DNA from: Methylobacterium trifolii
GTDB taxonomy: Bacteria; Pseudomonadota; Alphaproteobacteria; Rhizobiales; Beijerinckiaceae
Direction: 5' to 3'
Assembly (NCBI RefSeq): GCF_022179685.1
Contig: NZ_BPRB01000009.1
Coordinates: 1-47,302 of the forward strand
DNA: 47,302 nucleotides
Shown here in pieces: positions 8,615 through 19,070 of this stretch. How positions within the stretch are numbered: position 1 is the stretch's first letter; each line of letters opens with the position of its first letter. The position numbers were made by a program, and so were the translations under genes. The notes under the pieces are model-generated. The model had not been told where the DNA came from, searched no databases, and saw nothing but the letters and a program-made list of their open reading frames with translations.

Positions 8615-9559
8615 TCACATGAAGAGCCGTTCCTTGTCCAGGCCCTGATACAGCCCGGCGACCTGCTCGCCGTAGCCGTTGTAGAGCAGCGTCGGCACCC
8701 GCTGGTCGGTGCCCAGGACGCGCTCGGAGGCCTGGCTCCAGCGCGGGTGGGACACGGCCGGGTTGACGTTGGCCCAGAACCCGTATTCGGACGGCCCCAG
8801 CCCCTCCCAGAAGGTCTTGGGCCGCTCGGCCACGAAGGACACCTTCACGATCGACTTGATCGACTTGAAGCCGTACTTCCACGGGAGCGCGAGGCGGATC
8901 GGCGCGCCGAACTGGTTCGGCAGCGGCTTGCCGTAGATTCCGGTGACGACGAAGGCGAGGTCGTTGGAGGCCTCCTCCATCGTCAGCCCCTCGACGTAGG
9001 GCCACGGGTAGAAGGTGCGCTGGCCCGGCGCCATCGACCGGTCGAGGAAGGTCTCGAACCGGACGTACTTCGCGCCGGCAGAGGGCTTGGCCAGGGCGAG
9101 GAGCTTGGCCAGCGGAAAGCCGGTCCAGGGCACGGCCATCGACCAGGCCTCGACGCAGCGGTGCCGGTAGAGGCGTTCCTCCAGGCCGAGCTTGCGGATC
9201 AGGTCGTCCACGCCGGTCTCGAAGGGCTTCTCCACCAGCCCGTCGACCTTGATCGTCCACGGCTTGGTCTTCAGGGCGTTGGCGGCGGGCAGGACCGTCT
9301 TGGCCGTGCCGAACTCGTAGAAGTTGTTGTAGTCGGCGCTGAAGCGCTCGGGCGTCACGGCCCGGTCGAGGGTGTAGGCCGCGTTGCGCGCGGCCGGATA
9401 GGGCTCCTCGCCGGCAGCAAAAGCCGGATGGCCGGGGAACGCCGATCCGGCGGCCAGCGCCGCCGCGCCGCCGATGAGCGCCCGGCGGTTCAGGAACACG
9501 GCCTCCGGCGTGGCGAGGCGCTCGGGCAGTTCCCAGGACCGGGTGCGCTTGATGAACAT
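8615..9559 (-). CDS. msrP: Protein-methionine-sulfoxide reductase catalytic subunit MsrP (YedY)
   Basis: A periplasmic molybdopterin enzyme that reduces methionine sulfoxide in oxidised envelope proteins. The 314-residue protein has a twin-arginine signal (NRRALIGGAAALAAG, residues 24-38), the sulfite-oxidase-fold Mo-cofactor domain, and the Mo-ligand Cys135 in YRHRCVEAWSM. The start at 9559 is supported by GAGGAG six bases upstream. The membrane haem partner MsrQ, usually adjacent, is not here: upstream lies an acyl-CoA ligase and downstream a convergent LysR gene. Either MsrQ is encoded elsewhere or another electron donor is used. Confidence 0.92.
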   Translation of the reverse strand: MFIKRTRSWELPERLATPEAVFLNRRALIGGAAALAAGSAFPGHPAFAAGEEPYPAARNAAYTLDRAVTPERFSADYNNFYEFGTAKTVLPAANALKTKPWTIKVDGLVEKPFETGVDDLIRKLGLEERLYRHRCVEAWSMAVPWTGFPLAKLLALAKPSAGAKYVRFETFLDRSMAPGQRTFYPWPYVEGLTMEEASNDLAFVVTGIYGKPLPNQFGAPIRLALPWKYGFKSIKSIVKVSFVAERPKTFWEGLGPSEYGFWANVNPAVSHPRWSQASERVLGTDQRVPTLLYNGYGEQVAGLYQGLDKERLFM

Positions 9560-9668
9560 GCTCGTCTCCTCGGGAGTTTCTTCGACCATTCGCCCGCGCG
9601 AGGGCCGGCCGGGACCGACCTGCGCACGAGCGGCGCGCGTGCGCCATTCGCCGGGCGGCCCGCCCCGG

Positions 9669-11399
9669 TTACGCGGGCGGCGCGTCCTCGCGCAGGGCCC
9701 GGCGCAGCACCTTGCCGACGTTGGTCTTGGGCAGGCTCTGGTGGATCACCACCCTGCGCGGCACCTTGTAGCCGGTGAGCTGGGTGCGGGCATGCGCCCG
9801 GATCGCGTCCGTGGTGACGGTGGCGTCCCGCAGGACCACGTGGGCCACCACCATCTCGCCCGTCTCGTCGTAGGGCGCGCCCACCACGGCGCATTCGAGC
9901 ACGCCGGGGTGGCAGGCCAGCACGTCCTCGACCTCGTTGGGATAGACGTTGAAGCCGGAGACCAGGATCATGTCCTTCATCCGGTCGACGATCCGCACCT
10001 GTCCGTCCGCCTCCATCACGGCCACGTCCCCGGTGCGGAAGAAGCCGTCGGCGGTGGTGGCCTGGGCGGTCTCGTCGGGCCGCTTCCAGTAGCCCTTCAT
10101 CACCTGCGGCCCGCGCACGCAGACCTCGCCCGGAACGCCGGCCGGCACCGGCATCCCGTCCGCATCCCGGATCGACACGTCGGTCGAGGGCACGGGGTAG
10201 CCGATCGTGCCGGACCATTCCTCCAGCCGGTACGGGTTGACGCAGACCACGGGGGAGGTCTCGGACAGGCCGTAGCCCTCGATGATGGCCTTGCCGGTGA
10301 CCGCCTTCCAGCGGGCGGCCACCGCCTTCTGCACGGCCATGCCGCCGGCCACCACGTAATCGAGGTTCGAGAAGTCGACGGTGCCGATCTTCGGGTGGTT
10401 GTTGAGCAGGTTGAACAGGGTGTTCACGCCCGAGATCTGGGTGAAGCGGGACTTGGCCAGGATCTTGACGAACCCGTCCGCGTCGCGCGGGTTCGGGATC
10501 AGCAGGCAGTTGCCGCCGACGCGCATGAAGAAGAAGAAGCAGCAGGTCAGCGCGAAGATGTGGTAGAGCGGCAGCGCCGTCACCATCGTGCGCCGGATGT
10601 CCTCGTCGTAGGCCTCGAACCAGACCTGGCTCTGGGCGACGTTGACCATGATGTTGCGGTGGGTGAGCATCGCGGCCTTGGCCACGCCCGTGGTGCCGCC
10701 GGTGTATTGCAGGAAGGCGAGGTCGTCCTGCACCACCACCACGGGCTTCGCCGTCAGGCCCCGGCCCCGCTTCAGCACCGCCTCGAAGCGCACCGTCAGG
10801 CCCTGCGGCAGGCTGAACGGCGGCACGGCCTTGCGGATGTGGCGGGAGGCCAGCCCGATCACCCGGCCCTTGAGGCCCAGGCCGTCCCCGGGACCGACCA
10901 GGACCACCCGGTCGAGGGACAGCTCCGGCAGGGTGGCGGCCACCGTGTGCGCGAAGTTCTCCAGCACGATGAGCACGCGCGCGCCGGAATCGTTGAGCTG
11001 GGCCGCCAGCTCGCGGGGGGTGTAGAGCGGGTTGACGTTGACGACGGTGCCGCCGGCCGCCAGCACCCCGAACAGGGCGATGGCGTAGGCCGGGACGTTG
11101 GGCATCATGATCGCGACGCGGTCGCCCTTGGCCAGTCCCTCCGCCTGCAGCCACCCGGCGAGGGCGCGGGCGGAGGCGGCGAGCGCCGCGTAGGTGACGG
11201 ACGAGCCGAAGCAGGTCACCGCCGGGCGGTCGGCGAACCGGGTGGTGCTGGCCTTGAACAGGTCGACCAGCGTGCCGAGCCCGTCGGCGTCGATCGTGCT
11301 GGGCATTCCGGGCGGGTAGGCGGCGAGCCACGGGCGCACGGCCCGGCGATCCTCGATCAAGACGCTTGCTCCCTGAGGCGCAGCTTCGTTCGGCCGCAT
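9669..11399 (-). CDS. Long-chain fatty acid--CoA ligase (AMP-forming)
   Basis: A 576-residue adenylate-forming enzyme that activates fatty acids to acyl-CoA through an acyl-AMP intermediate. The AMP-binding P-loop YTGGTTGVAK is at about 232-241. Further landmarks are EGYGLSETSP, the TGD motif in FFRTGDVAVM, the hinge DRMKDMILVSGFNVYP and a C-terminal TNVGKVLRR with the catalytic Lys. Length fits FadD-type enzymes. ATG 11399 was chosen as the first start that gives a normal N-terminus; a GGGGAG lies about 13 bases upstream. It may be cotranscribed with msrP, 109 bases downstream. Confidence 0.92.
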   Translation of the reverse strand: MRPNEAAPQGASVLIEDRRAVRPWLAAYPPGMPSTIDADGLGTLVDLFKASTTRFADRPAVTCFGSSVTYAALAASARALAGWLQAEGLAKGDRVAIMMPNVPAYAIALFGVLAAGGTVVNVNPLYTPRELAAQLNDSGARVLIVLENFAHTVAATLPELSLDRVVLVGPGDGLGLKGRVIGLASRHIRKAVPPFSLPQGLTVRFEAVLKRGRGLTAKPVVVVQDDLAFLQYTGGTTGVAKAAMLTHRNIMVNVAQSQVWFEAYDEDIRRTMVTALPLYHIFALTCCFFFFMRVGGNCLLIPNPRDADGFVKILAKSRFTQISGVNTLFNLLNNHPKIGTVDFSNLDYVVAGGMAVQKAVAARWKAVTGKAIIEGYGLSETSPVVCVNPYRLEEWSGTIGYPVPSTDVSIRDADGMPVPAGVPGEVCVRGPQVMKGYWKRPDETAQATTADGFFRTGDVAVMEADGQVRIVDRMKDMILVSGFNVYPNEVEDVLACHPGVLECAVVGAPYDETGEMVVAHVVLRDATVTTDAIRAHARTQLTGYKVPRRVVIHQSLPKTNVGKVLRRALREDAPPA

Positions 11400-11496
11400 C
11401 CTGCGTTGTCGCTCCCCTCGACGCCGACATTGCGGGATCGGACGGGGTTGGGCAAGCGCGGGCCGGGGGCCGGCCGAGACATTCACGGGCGAGACA

Positions 11497-12189
11497 TCAG
11501 GCCGCCCGCCGTCCGCTCCGGAAGGCGCCGACCAGGGCGTGTGGCAGCGCCGCGACCAGGATCAGGCCCGCCGCGCTCAGGGCTTCGACCAGGGTGAAGG
11601 CCCGGCGGGGCCAGGGACCGATGCCCTCGTCGCGGGCGAGCCCGATCAGGGCCGCGGCGAACCACAGGGCCAGGAAGCTCAGGAGCAGGGTGGCGCCCGC
11701 CCGGCGCAGCGCCGGCCACCAGCCCGTCCGCGGCCGGAGCCGGCGGTTGGCGAGGGCGACGGAGAGCCCCGTCACCGTGCCGAACAGGAGCGCGGCGACC
11801 GCCGCCCCGATCATGTAGGCGAGCCACATCGGCAATTGCGCCAGGAAGGCGACGCCGCCGGTCATGAAGCCGCCCCGCAGCACGAGGCCGCCGAAGGTGG
11901 GATAGAGGCTGACGGCCAGCAGCAGCAGGATGCCGACCGAGCCCCAGACCACCCGCCGCGGAACCGAGGCCGGCCCCGGCCCGGACGCCGCGGCCGCGAT
12001 CCGCACGATGCCGTAGACCAGGGCGAAGGCGTAGAGGGGGTAGCGGTCGAGGAAGAAGCCGTAGAACAGCGGCTCGACCGCGGCCGGCAGGTCCGAGCGC
12101 TGGCTGAGGCCGAGCACCGCGACGCAGGCCAGCGCCAAGAGCGCCGCGACGATGGGGGCAGCGGGGACGAGGATCGTCGCGGGTCTCAT
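11497..12189 (-). CDS. Conserved membrane protein, unknown function
   Basis: A 230-residue integral membrane protein with about six hydrophobic segments (near 8-28, 50-66, 84-100, 118-140, 163-181 and 199-217), short loops and a basic C-terminus (FRSGRRAA). No enzymatic motif was found. The start at 12189 has GGAGG four bases upstream. It lies between the acyl-CoA ligase and pepA on the same strand. I do not recognise a specific family. Confidence 0.75.
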   Translation of the reverse strand: MRPATILVPAAPIVAALLALACVAVLGLSQRSDLPAAVEPLFYGFFLDRYPLYAFALVYGIVRIAAAASGPGPASVPRRVVWGSVGILLLLAVSLYPTFGGLVLRGGFMTGGVAFLAQLPMWLAYMIGAAVAALLFGTVTGLSVALANRRLRPRTGWWPALRRAGATLLLSFLALWFAAALIGLARDEGIGPWPRRAFTLVEALSAAGLILVAALPHALVGAFRSGRRAA

Positions 12190-12275
12190 GCGGCCTCCGG
12201 GCGAGCGCGACGCTTGCGGGCTGGCGAATGCACACATCTTTTTCAGGACGCGGGGCGCCCTGACCGCAGGCCTCT

Positions 12276-12294
12276 CCTCCCCACAAGGGGGAGG
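12276..12294 (-). terminator. Hairpin downstream of pepA
   Basis: CCTCCCC-ACAAG-GGGGAGG forms a seven-pair stem about 25 bases beyond the pepA stop on the minus strand. It lacks a T-run, so it may act as a weak terminator or 3'-end stabiliser. Its pyrimidine/purine arms resemble those of the palindromic element at 35132-35230. Confidence 0.35.
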
Positions 12295-12318
12295 GGAAAC
12301 GTTCCGGAGACGCTCCGT

Positions 12319-13815
12319 CTACCGGCCCTCGTAATTGTCCCGCACGAACCGGTCGAGCAGGCGCACGCCCCAGCCCGCGCCCCAGCTCCGGTTGATCTCG
12401 TTGGCCGAGGAGGACATGCCCACGCCTGCGATGTCGAGATGCGCCCAGGGCACGTCGTTGACGTAGCGCTTGATGAAGGAGGCGGCGGTGGCGGCTCCCC
12501 CGTGGCGGCCGCCGGTGTTCTTCATGTCGGCGAACTTCGAGTCGATCGCCTTGTCGTAGGCCGGGATCAGCGGCATCCGCCAGACCTTCTCGCCCACCGC
12601 CTCGCCCGCTTCGTGGAGCTTGGCGGCCAGGTCGTCGTCGTTCGAGAACAGGCCGGCGATGTCCTGGCCGAGCGCCACGATGATCGCACCGGTGAGCGTC
12701 GCCAGATCGATCATCAGCCTGGGCTTGCAGGCGCCCTGCACGTGCCAGATCACGTCCGCCAGGACGAGGCGGCCCTCCGCGTCCGTGTTGATGACCTCGA
12801 TGGTCTGGCCGGACATGGAGGTGACGATGTCGGAGGGGCGGTAGGAGGCGCCGTCCGGCATGTTCTCGACGATGCCGATGGCGCCGACGGCGTTCACCTT
12901 CGCCTTCCGGGCGGCCAGGGCATGCATCGTGCCGACCACGGCGGCCGCGCCGCCCATGTCGCCCTTCATGTCCTCCATGCCGCCGGCCGACTTGATCGAG
13001 ACGCCGCCGGAATCGAACACCACGCCCTTGCCGATGAAGGCCACGGGCGCCTCGCCGGGGGCGCCCCCGTTCCAGCGCATGAGCACGACCCGCGGCTCGC
13101 GGGCCGAACCCTGCGCCACGGCGAGCAGCGCGCCCATGCCGAGTTCGCGCATCCGGGCCGGCTCGATCACCTCGATCTCGACGCCGAGCTTGGCGAGGTC
13201 CGAGGCGCGGCGGGCGAACTCCTCGGGGAAGAGGACGTTGGGCGGCTCGTTGATGAGGTCGCGGGCGAGCGTCACGCCCTCGGCCACGGCGGCGCTGGCC
13301 TGCGCGGACGCGTGCGCCTCGGCATGGGCCTGGAGCATCAGGGTGAGGTCGGTGCCGGACTTCTCCTCGGCGTCCGGCTTCTTCTTGGTCTTGTAGCGGT
13401 CGAAGCTGTAGGCGCGCAGCCGCGCCCCGAGGGCGAAGTCGGCCGCGTCCGCGGCCGAGACCTGGCCGCCCGGCCAGTCGAGGACGATCCGCGCCTGCCG
13501 GCCGGAGACCTTGCCCGCGGTGAAGCCGCCGAGCACCGGCCATTCGATCTTGGCCCGGTCCTTGTCGGAGCCGAGCCCGACGACCACCAGCCGATCGGCC
13601 TCGACGCCCGCGGGCGCCGGCAGCGTCAGGGCGGAGAGCGAGCGGCCCTTGAACTTCTCCGAGCCCGCGGCCCGCGCCACCAGTTCGGCGCCGGCCGATC
13701 CGAGCATCTCGCGGGCGCTGCCGCCGAGCGCCAGGTCGTCGCCGACGAAGACGACGAGGTCGCCCGAGCCGCCGCGGCCCACCGGTGCGAAGGTGATGGT
13801 GATGCCGTCCGCCAT
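12319..13815 (-). CDS. pepA: Leucyl aminopeptidase (M17)
   Basis: A cytoplasmic two-metal aminopeptidase that removes N-terminal residues from peptides. The 498-residue length is normal. The C-terminal catalytic half carries the metal and active-site motifs [30 protein letters not shown] and the family signature [12 protein letters not shown]. An N-terminal macro-like domain precedes it. The start MADGITITF at 13815 is preferred over upstream Met codons because it gives the usual length and follows GGAAAG. It is divergent from lptF; this gene pair is also seen together in other bacteria. Confidence 0.95.
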   Translation of the reverse strand: MADGITITFAPVGRGGSGDLVVFVGDDLALGGSAREMLGSAGAELVARAAGSEKFKGRSLSALTLPAPAGVEADRLVVVGLGSDKDRAKIEWPVLGGFTAGKVSGRQARIVLDWPGGQVSAADAADFALGARLRAYSFDRYKTKKKPDAEEKSGTDLTLMLQAHAEAHASAQASAAVAEGVTLARDLINEPPNVLFPEEFARRASDLAKLGVEIEVIEPARMRELGMGALLAVAQGSAREPRVVLMRWNGGAPGEAPVAFIGKGVVFDSGGVSIKSAGGMEDMKGDMGGAAAVVGTMHALAARKAKVNAVGAIGIVENMPDGASYRPSDIVTSMSGQTIEVINTDAEGRLVLADVIWHVQGACKPRLMIDLATLTGAIIVALGQDIAGLFSNDDDLAAKLHEAGEAVGEKVWRMPLIPAYDKAIDSKFADMKNTGGRHGGAATAASFIKRYVNDVPWAHLDIAGVGMSSSANEINRSWGAGWGVRLLDRFVRDNYEGR

Positions 13816-13999
13816 GGCGTTGCTTTCCGACCTGCTCTGCTGTTGCTCGCCCCCCGCGTACGGGAGCGATGCCCTGTGTAGACGCTGAGGCGGAGAACGC
13901 AACGCGGCGGAAAACCCTTGAATCCGCCCCACTTCGCGCGTCATGCCAGGGGCAGCGGGCTTCGCTGACATCGCGTCCGGGCAGCGCGAAAGAGATCCG

Positions 14000-15157
14000 A
14001 TGACGCAAATCGAGCGTTACATCTTCCGCATCGCCTCGGGCGCCTTCTTCGCCTGCCTGATCGGGCTGACCGGCACGATCTGGGTGACGCAGGCCCTGCG
14101 CGAGCTCGACCTCATCACCGCCAAGGGCCAGACGCTCCTCATCTTCCTGTTCGTCACCGGCCTGTCGGTGCCGACCCTGGTGGTGGTGATCGCGCCGGTG
14201 GCCCTGTTCATCGCGGTGATCTACGCCCTGAACCGGCTGAACGGGGATTCCGAGCTGATCGTGATGTCGGCCGCCGGGATGAAGCCGCGCGCGATCCTGC
14301 GGCCGTTCCTGACGCTGGCGCTCGCCGTGAGCTTCCTCGTCGGCTTCCTGGTGATCGTGGTGATGCCGGCGAGCTTCCAGGAACTGCGCGACGTGATCAC
14401 CCGCGTGCGCGGCGACTTCATCGCCAACGTGGTCAAGGAAGGCCAGTTCACCAGCCTCGACAACGGCATCACCTTCCACTTCCGCGAGCGCGGGCCCAAC
14501 GGCACCCTGCTCGGCCTGTTCATCCAGGATTCCCGCGAGGCGGGGAAGTCCAAGGTCTACCTGGCCGAGCGCGGCAACGCGATCGACGTGGACGGGCAGA
14601 GCTACCTCGCCCTGGAGAAGGGCAGCGTGCACCAGCAGCAGAAGGATTCGCGCGATTCCTCGATCCTGACCTTCGAGCGCTACACCATCGATCTGGCCGC
14701 CTTCGCCCCGCCGGACGCCGACGTGATCTACAAGCCGCGGGAGCGCTCCACGAGCCAGCTGCTCTTCCCCGACCGGAACGAGGGCTACTTCAAGCTCCAG
14801 AAGGGCCGCTTCCGGGCCGAGCTGCACGACCGGCTCTCCTCCTGGCTCTATCCCCTGGCGCTGGCCTTCATCGCCTTCGCGGCGCTGGGCGACCCGCGCA
14901 CCACCCGCCAGGGCCGCGGGCTGGCGGTGGCGGGGGCGGTCGTGGCCGTCGTGACCTTACGGATCGCGGGCTTCGCCGCGGCCGGCGCCGCCACCCGCAG
15001 CCAGGGGGCGGTGGCCGCGATCTACGGCGTGCCGCTGCTCGCCATCGCGCTCTCCAGCCTGATCATCTTCCACGGGCCGGCCGTGCGGGCCTTCAACGCC
15101 CGGATCGCGGCCCTGCTGCGGGGACGCCCGCGCGGCCCACGGCTCGCCGCGGGCTAG
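14000..15157 (+). CDS. lptF: LPS export ABC transporter permease LptF
   Basis: An inner-membrane permease that, with LptG and the ATPase LptB, extracts lipopolysaccharide from the membrane for export. The 385-residue protein has the YjgP/YjgQ architecture: an N-terminal helix group (about 12-35, 50-85, 100-125), a periplasmic jellyroll (about 130-285) and a C-terminal helix group. [10 protein letters not shown] at 14000 is the preferred start, removing a non-conserved leader. It heads lptF-lptG-lptD. LptB is not in the window, as is common. Confidence 0.93.
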   Translation: MTQIERYIFRIASGAFFACLIGLTGTIWVTQALRELDLITAKGQTLLIFLFVTGLSVPTLVVVIAPVALFIAVIYALNRLNGDSELIVMSAAGMKPRAILRPFLTLALAVSFLVGFLVIVVMPASFQELRDVITRVRGDFIANVVKEGQFTSLDNGITFHFRERGPNGTLLGLFIQDSREAGKSKVYLAERGNAIDVDGQSYLALEKGSVHQQQKDSRDSSILTFERYTIDLAAFAPPDADVIYKPRERSTSQLLFPDRNEGYFKLQKGRFRAELHDRLSSWLYPLALAFIAFAALGDPRTTRQGRGLAVAGAVVAVVTLRIAGFAAAGAATRSQGAVAAIYGVPLLAIALSSLIIFHGPAVRAFNARIAALLRGRPRGPRLAAG

Positions 15158-15163
15158 ATCGTC

Positions 15164-16252
15164 GTGCTGATCGGCCTGACCCTCGGGCGCTACTTCGCCC
15201 TCCGCTTCGCGCGGACCGTGCTCGGTGTGTTCATCACCGTGTTCGCCCTGGTCTACACCCTCGACTTCGTCGAGCTGCTGCGGCGGGCGGGCGATGCGGA
15301 GGGGGCGTCGGCCGGGCTGATGGCACAGCTCTCCCTCTACCGCACGCCCGCGGTGGCCGAGGGCGTGCTGCCCTTCGCGGTTTTGTTCGGTTCGATGGCC
15401 GCCCTGCTCCAGCTCTCGCGCAAGCTCGAACTGGTGGTGGCGCGCGCGGCCGGCATCTCGGCCTGGCAGTTCCTGCAGCCGGGGCTGTTCGTCGCCCTGG
15501 CGCTCGGGGCCTTCACGGTGGGGATCTACAACCCGGTCTCGGCGATGATGAAGCAGCGCTCGACCGAGATCGAGGCCAAGATCTTCGCCAAGTCCACCAA
15601 GGCGAGTTCCGGCAAGGACCTCTGGATTCGCCAGAAGGGCCTCGACGGCGGCGCGATCATCCGGGCCGAGACCGCGATCGAGGGCACCACGACGCTGGCC
15701 GGCGTCACGGTCTTCACCTTCGACGATGCCGGGCTGTTCGTCTCGCAGATCATCGCCGCGCGGGCGAGCCTGCACGACGGCTACTGGGAACTCTCGGACG
15801 CCCGCGTCCTGACGGCCGAATCGCCGCCGGAAGCCTTCGGCACCTACCTGATCGCCTCGACCCTGGACCCCGGACAGGTCCGGCAGCGCTTCACCCCCCC
15901 GGAATCCGTGCCTTTCTGGCAACTACCGGACACCATCGCACGTACCGAGCGGGCGGGGTTGGATGCCACCCGCTACCGTCTCCAGTATGATGTGCTCTGG
16001 GCCAGGCCGGTCCTGTTCGTGGCCATGGTCCTCGTGGCGGCAACCGTTTCCTTACGGTTCTTCCGCTTTGGTGGTGTGGGCAAGCTCGTGCTCGGAGGGG
16101 TGGCTGCGGGGTTCGCCCTCTACGTCGCCCGTCAGGTCATGGAGGGCCTCGGCGCCTCGGGGATCGTGGCGGCGCCGGTGGCGGCGTGGTTCCCGGCCGT
16201 GGTAGGAAGTCTTCTCGGTACGCTCACGCTTCTGTACCAGGAAGACGGCTGA
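15164..16252 (+). CDS. lptG: LPS export ABC transporter permease LptG
   Basis: The second permease half of the LptB2FG exporter, 362 residues, with the same six-helix plus periplasmic jellyroll layout as LptF (helices near 12-35, 55-80, 95-120 and three at the C-terminus from about 270). The start is GTG at 15164, six bases after the lptF stop, with no strong Shine-Dalgarno, so translation is probably coupled to lptF. Confidence 0.92.
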   Translation: MLIGLTLGRYFALRFARTVLGVFITVFALVYTLDFVELLRRAGDAEGASAGLMAQLSLYRTPAVAEGVLPFAVLFGSMAALLQLSRKLELVVARAAGISAWQFLQPGLFVALALGAFTVGIYNPVSAMMKQRSTEIEAKIFAKSTKASSGKDLWIRQKGLDGGAIIRAETAIEGTTTLAGVTVFTFDDAGLFVSQIIAARASLHDGYWELSDARVLTAESPPEAFGTYLIASTLDPGQVRQRFTPPESVPFWQLPDTIARTERAGLDATRYRLQYDVLWARPVLFVAMVLVAATVSLRFFRFGGVGKLVLGGVAAGFALYVARQVMEGLGASGIVAAPVAAWFPAVVGSLLGTLTLLYQEDG

Positions 16253-16320
16253 CGCCCGCCCCGCCGGGCGGCGACGGGAGACGGGCTTGAGTGTGGTCGT
16301 GACGATGGGCGTCACCGGGG

Positions 16321-18942
16321 TTGGGACACGCGTTGCGTAAGGTCGCCGACATCGCGGGGATCGCCGGCTTGCTGGCGCTGCTGACGGCCGCTGCGCCCCT
16401 GGCGACGGCCCGGCCGGCGGCTGCGCAGGCCAAGGCGCAGGCCAAGGTCGAGGCTCCCAAATCCGATCCGACCAAGCCGGGCAAGCCCGGCGACAAGCTC
16501 CTCGTCGAGGCCGACGAGCTGATCTACGACAACGACAAGAACACGGTCACCGCCCGCGGCAACGCCGAGCTGCATTACGGCACGCGCACCCTCCAGGCCG
16601 ACCGCGTCCGCTACGACCGGGCGTCGAGCCGCGTCTTCGCCGAGGGCAACGTCCGCCTGACCGACCAGGATGGCGCCGTCGTCACCGGCGACAAGATGGA
16701 GCTGACCGACGACTTCAAGAACGGCTTCATCGACAGCTTGCGCATCCAGCAGACCGTCGAGAAGAAGGGCGAGACCGTCCGCACCCGGTTCTCGGCGCCC
16801 CGCGGCGAGCGGATCGAGGGCGAGCAGACCAGCTTCGACTACGGCACCTACACGGCCTGCGAGCCGTGCAAGGACAACCCCCAGAAGCCGCCCCTCTGGC
16901 AGGTGCGCGCGGCCAAGATCATCCACAACAACGAGACCCACACGGTCTACTTCGAGGAATCGACCCTGGAGATCGCCGGCATCCCGGTGGCCTACCTGCC
17001 CTATTTTGAGGCGCCGGACCCGACGGTGAAGCGCAAGAGCGGCTTCCTGACCCCGCGCTTCATCTCGGCCACCGCGCTGGGCAGCGGCGCCTCGGTGCCG
17101 TACTTCTTCAACCTCGCGCCCGACTACGACCTCACCCTGTCGCCGGCCTTCCTCAGCCGGCAGGGCGTGCTGGGACAGGCCGAGTTCCGGCAGCGCCTGG
17201 ATTCCGGCTCCTACAACCTGCGCCTCTCCGGCATCTTCCAGACCACGCCGTCCGCCTTCCTGCCGGGGCCGCTGGGCGCGGGCGACCGCGACTTCCGCGG
17301 CGCGATCGAATCGAAGGGCCGGTTCTACATCAACGACCGCTGGCGCACGGGCTGGGACGTGGTCGGCGTCACCGACAAGTGGTTCCTCGACAACTACCGC
17401 ATCCGCAACCAGACCATCACCACGGACTATTTCCGCGAGGCGGTCTCGACGGCCTACCTGATCGGCCAGGGCGACCGCTCCTGGTTCGAGGCACGCGGCT
17501 ACTACTTCAAGGGCCTGTCGAGCTTCGACTGGCAGAAGGAGCAGCCGATCGTCGCCCCGGTGATCGACTACGACAAGCGCATCAACGGCCCGCAGCCGCT
17601 CGGCGGCGAGGTCCGCTTCGAGGCCAACATCACCAGCCTGACCCGCGAGGCGACGGACTTCCAGGGCCTGCCGCGCTCCAGCTCATACCTGTTCAGCCCG
17701 AGCTTCAACGGCATCAGCTATCCGCTCTACGAGACCTGCACGACCTTCAACCAGGCCTCCTGCCTGGTGCGGGGCCTGGCCGGCACCAACACCCGCGCCT
17801 CGGCCCAGGTCTCCTGGCGGCGCAGCTTCATCGACGATTTCGGCCAGGTCTTCACCCCGTTCACCTACCTGCGCACCGACGCGTTCTTCGTGAACCCGAG
17901 CCTGTCGGGCTACCAGAACGCCCTGGTGCCGACGATCGCCAACATCAACGAGGGCTTCGCCGGCCGGGTCATGCCCGCGGTCGGCCTCGACTACCGCTAC
18001 CCGTTCGTCAGCAATTTCGGGCCGCTCGGCGTCCACACCCTGGAGCCGATCGCCCAGGTGATCGCCCGACCCTCCGAGACCCGGATCGGTCGCCTGCCGA
18101 ACGAGGACGCGCAGAGCCTCGTCTTCGACGACACCTCCCTGTTCGAGTGGGACAAGTTTTCCGGCTACGACCGCGTCGAGGGCGGCGTGCGGACCAACCT
18201 CGGCGCCCAGTACTCGGTGGTCACGCCCTCCGGCTGGTACGCGAACGCCATGTTCGGCGAGTCGATCCAGCTCGCCGGCGTGAACTCGTTCCGGCGCGGC
18301 GACATCGCCAACGTGGGCCTCGAATCCGGGCTGGAGAACCGGCGCTCGGACTTCGTGAGCCGCTTCCAGGTCTCGCCGAACCAGAACATCTCCTTCATCA
18401 GCCGCGCCCGGTTCGACCAGGCGGACTTCAAGGTCAACCGCTTCGAGGCCGGCGTGACGGCGCGCTTCGCCCCGTTCCTGCCGCTCACGCTCTCGGCGTT
18501 CTATTCCTACGCCGAGGCCCAGCCCCTGCTCGGCTTCAGCCACCGCCGCGAGGGCATCACCACCACGGCCACCTACAACATCACCCCGAACTGGTTCGTC
18601 ACCGGCTCGGCGCTGGTCGACCTGACCCACTACCTCGACACCCGCGACATCTACACCGACGCCTTCTCCAGCTACCTCGCCAACCCGATCGGCGCGGCGC
18701 CGATCTACCAGAACCCCGGCCGGTTCTACCTCTCGGGCATGAGCCTCGGCGGCGGCTACCAGGACGAGTGCACTACGGTCTCCCTCAACTACATCGTCTC
18801 GCCGATCGCCACCGCCATCGGCACCCGCGAGCGCAACCAGACCGTCCTGCTGCGCATCGAGCTGAAGACGCTCGGCGAGGCGGACCTGCGCCAGAACGTC
18901 GGCGTCGCCTCCACAGCGGACGGCATCGCCTCGGTGCGCTAG
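16321..18942 (+). CDS. lptD: LPS-assembly protein LptD
   Basis: The outer-membrane beta-barrel that, with LptE, inserts lipopolysaccharide into the outer leaflet. The protein is 873 residues: a signal peptide (to about residue 35), an OstA/LptA-like jellyroll (about 50-170) and a C-terminal barrel (from about 220), with Cys residues near 181/184 and later in the barrel that could form the LptD disulfides. There is no ATG: an in-frame stop at 16300-16302 leaves only TTG 16321 or TTG 16333 to start a complete signal peptide. It follows lptG by 68 bases. Confidence 0.93.
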   Translation: MGHALRKVADIAGIAGLLALLTAAAPLATARPAAAQAKAQAKVEAPKSDPTKPGKPGDKLLVEADELIYDNDKNTVTARGNAELHYGTRTLQADRVRYDRASSRVFAEGNVRLTDQDGAVVTGDKMELTDDFKNGFIDSLRIQQTVEKKGETVRTRFSAPRGERIEGEQTSFDYGTYTACEPCKDNPQKPPLWQVRAAKIIHNNETHTVYFEESTLEIAGIPVAYLPYFEAPDPTVKRKSGFLTPRFISATALGSGASVPYFFNLAPDYDLTLSPAFLSRQGVLGQAEFRQRLDSGSYNLRLSGIFQTTPSAFLPGPLGAGDRDFRGAIESKGRFYINDRWRTGWDVVGVTDKWFLDNYRIRNQTITTDYFREAVSTAYLIGQGDRSWFEARGYYFKGLSSFDWQKEQPIVAPVIDYDKRINGPQPLGGEVRFEANITSLTREATDFQGLPRSSSYLFSPSFNGISYPLYETCTTFNQASCLVRGLAGTNTRASAQVSWRRSFIDDFGQVFTPFTYLRTDAFFVNPSLSGYQNALVPTIANINEGFAGRVMPAVGLDYRYPFVSNFGPLGVHTLEPIAQVIARPSETRIGRLPNEDAQSLVFDDTSLFEWDKFSGYDRVEGGVRTNLGAQYSVVTPSGWYANAMFGESIQLAGVNSFRRGDIANVGLESGLENRRSDFVSRFQVSPNQNISFISRARFDQADFKVNRFEAGVTARFAPFLPLTLSAFYSYAEAQPLLGFSHRREGITTTATYNITPNWFVTGSALVDLTHYLDTRDIYTDAFSSYLANPIGAAPIYQNPGRFYLSGMSLGGGYQDECTTVSLNYIVSPIATAIGTRERNQTVLLRIELKTLGEADLRQNVGVASTADGIASVR

Positions 18943-18954
18943 CCTCTCGGTTCT

Positions 18955-18995
18955 GCATGATGCGGAACCCCCGATTCCGCGTTTCCGCATCGTGC
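18955..18995. repeat. Dispersed palindromic repeat, copy A
   Basis: GCATGATGCGGAA (18955-18967) and TTCCGCATCGTGC (18983-18995) form a 13-pair stem with one mismatch. The right half, from CGATTCC onward, matches 22 of 24 bases of a second copy at 29977-30000. It starts 13 bases after the lptD stop, where surA often lies in related genomes. It may also act as a 3' stabiliser of the lptD message. Confidence 0.6.
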
Positions 18996-19070
18996 CATGG
19001 CGCGGCTCGCGGCGGAGGCGCCCGGCTGCTAGGGAGGGGCCGGTCCGGATCGCGGGCCCTCGGGAGACCC

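Noticed and set aside
9490-14827. Very long open frames opposite the acyl-CoA ligase and pepA
   Set aside because: They are antisense or out-of-frame shadows caused by high GC third positions; the real genes on those strands have clear motifs.
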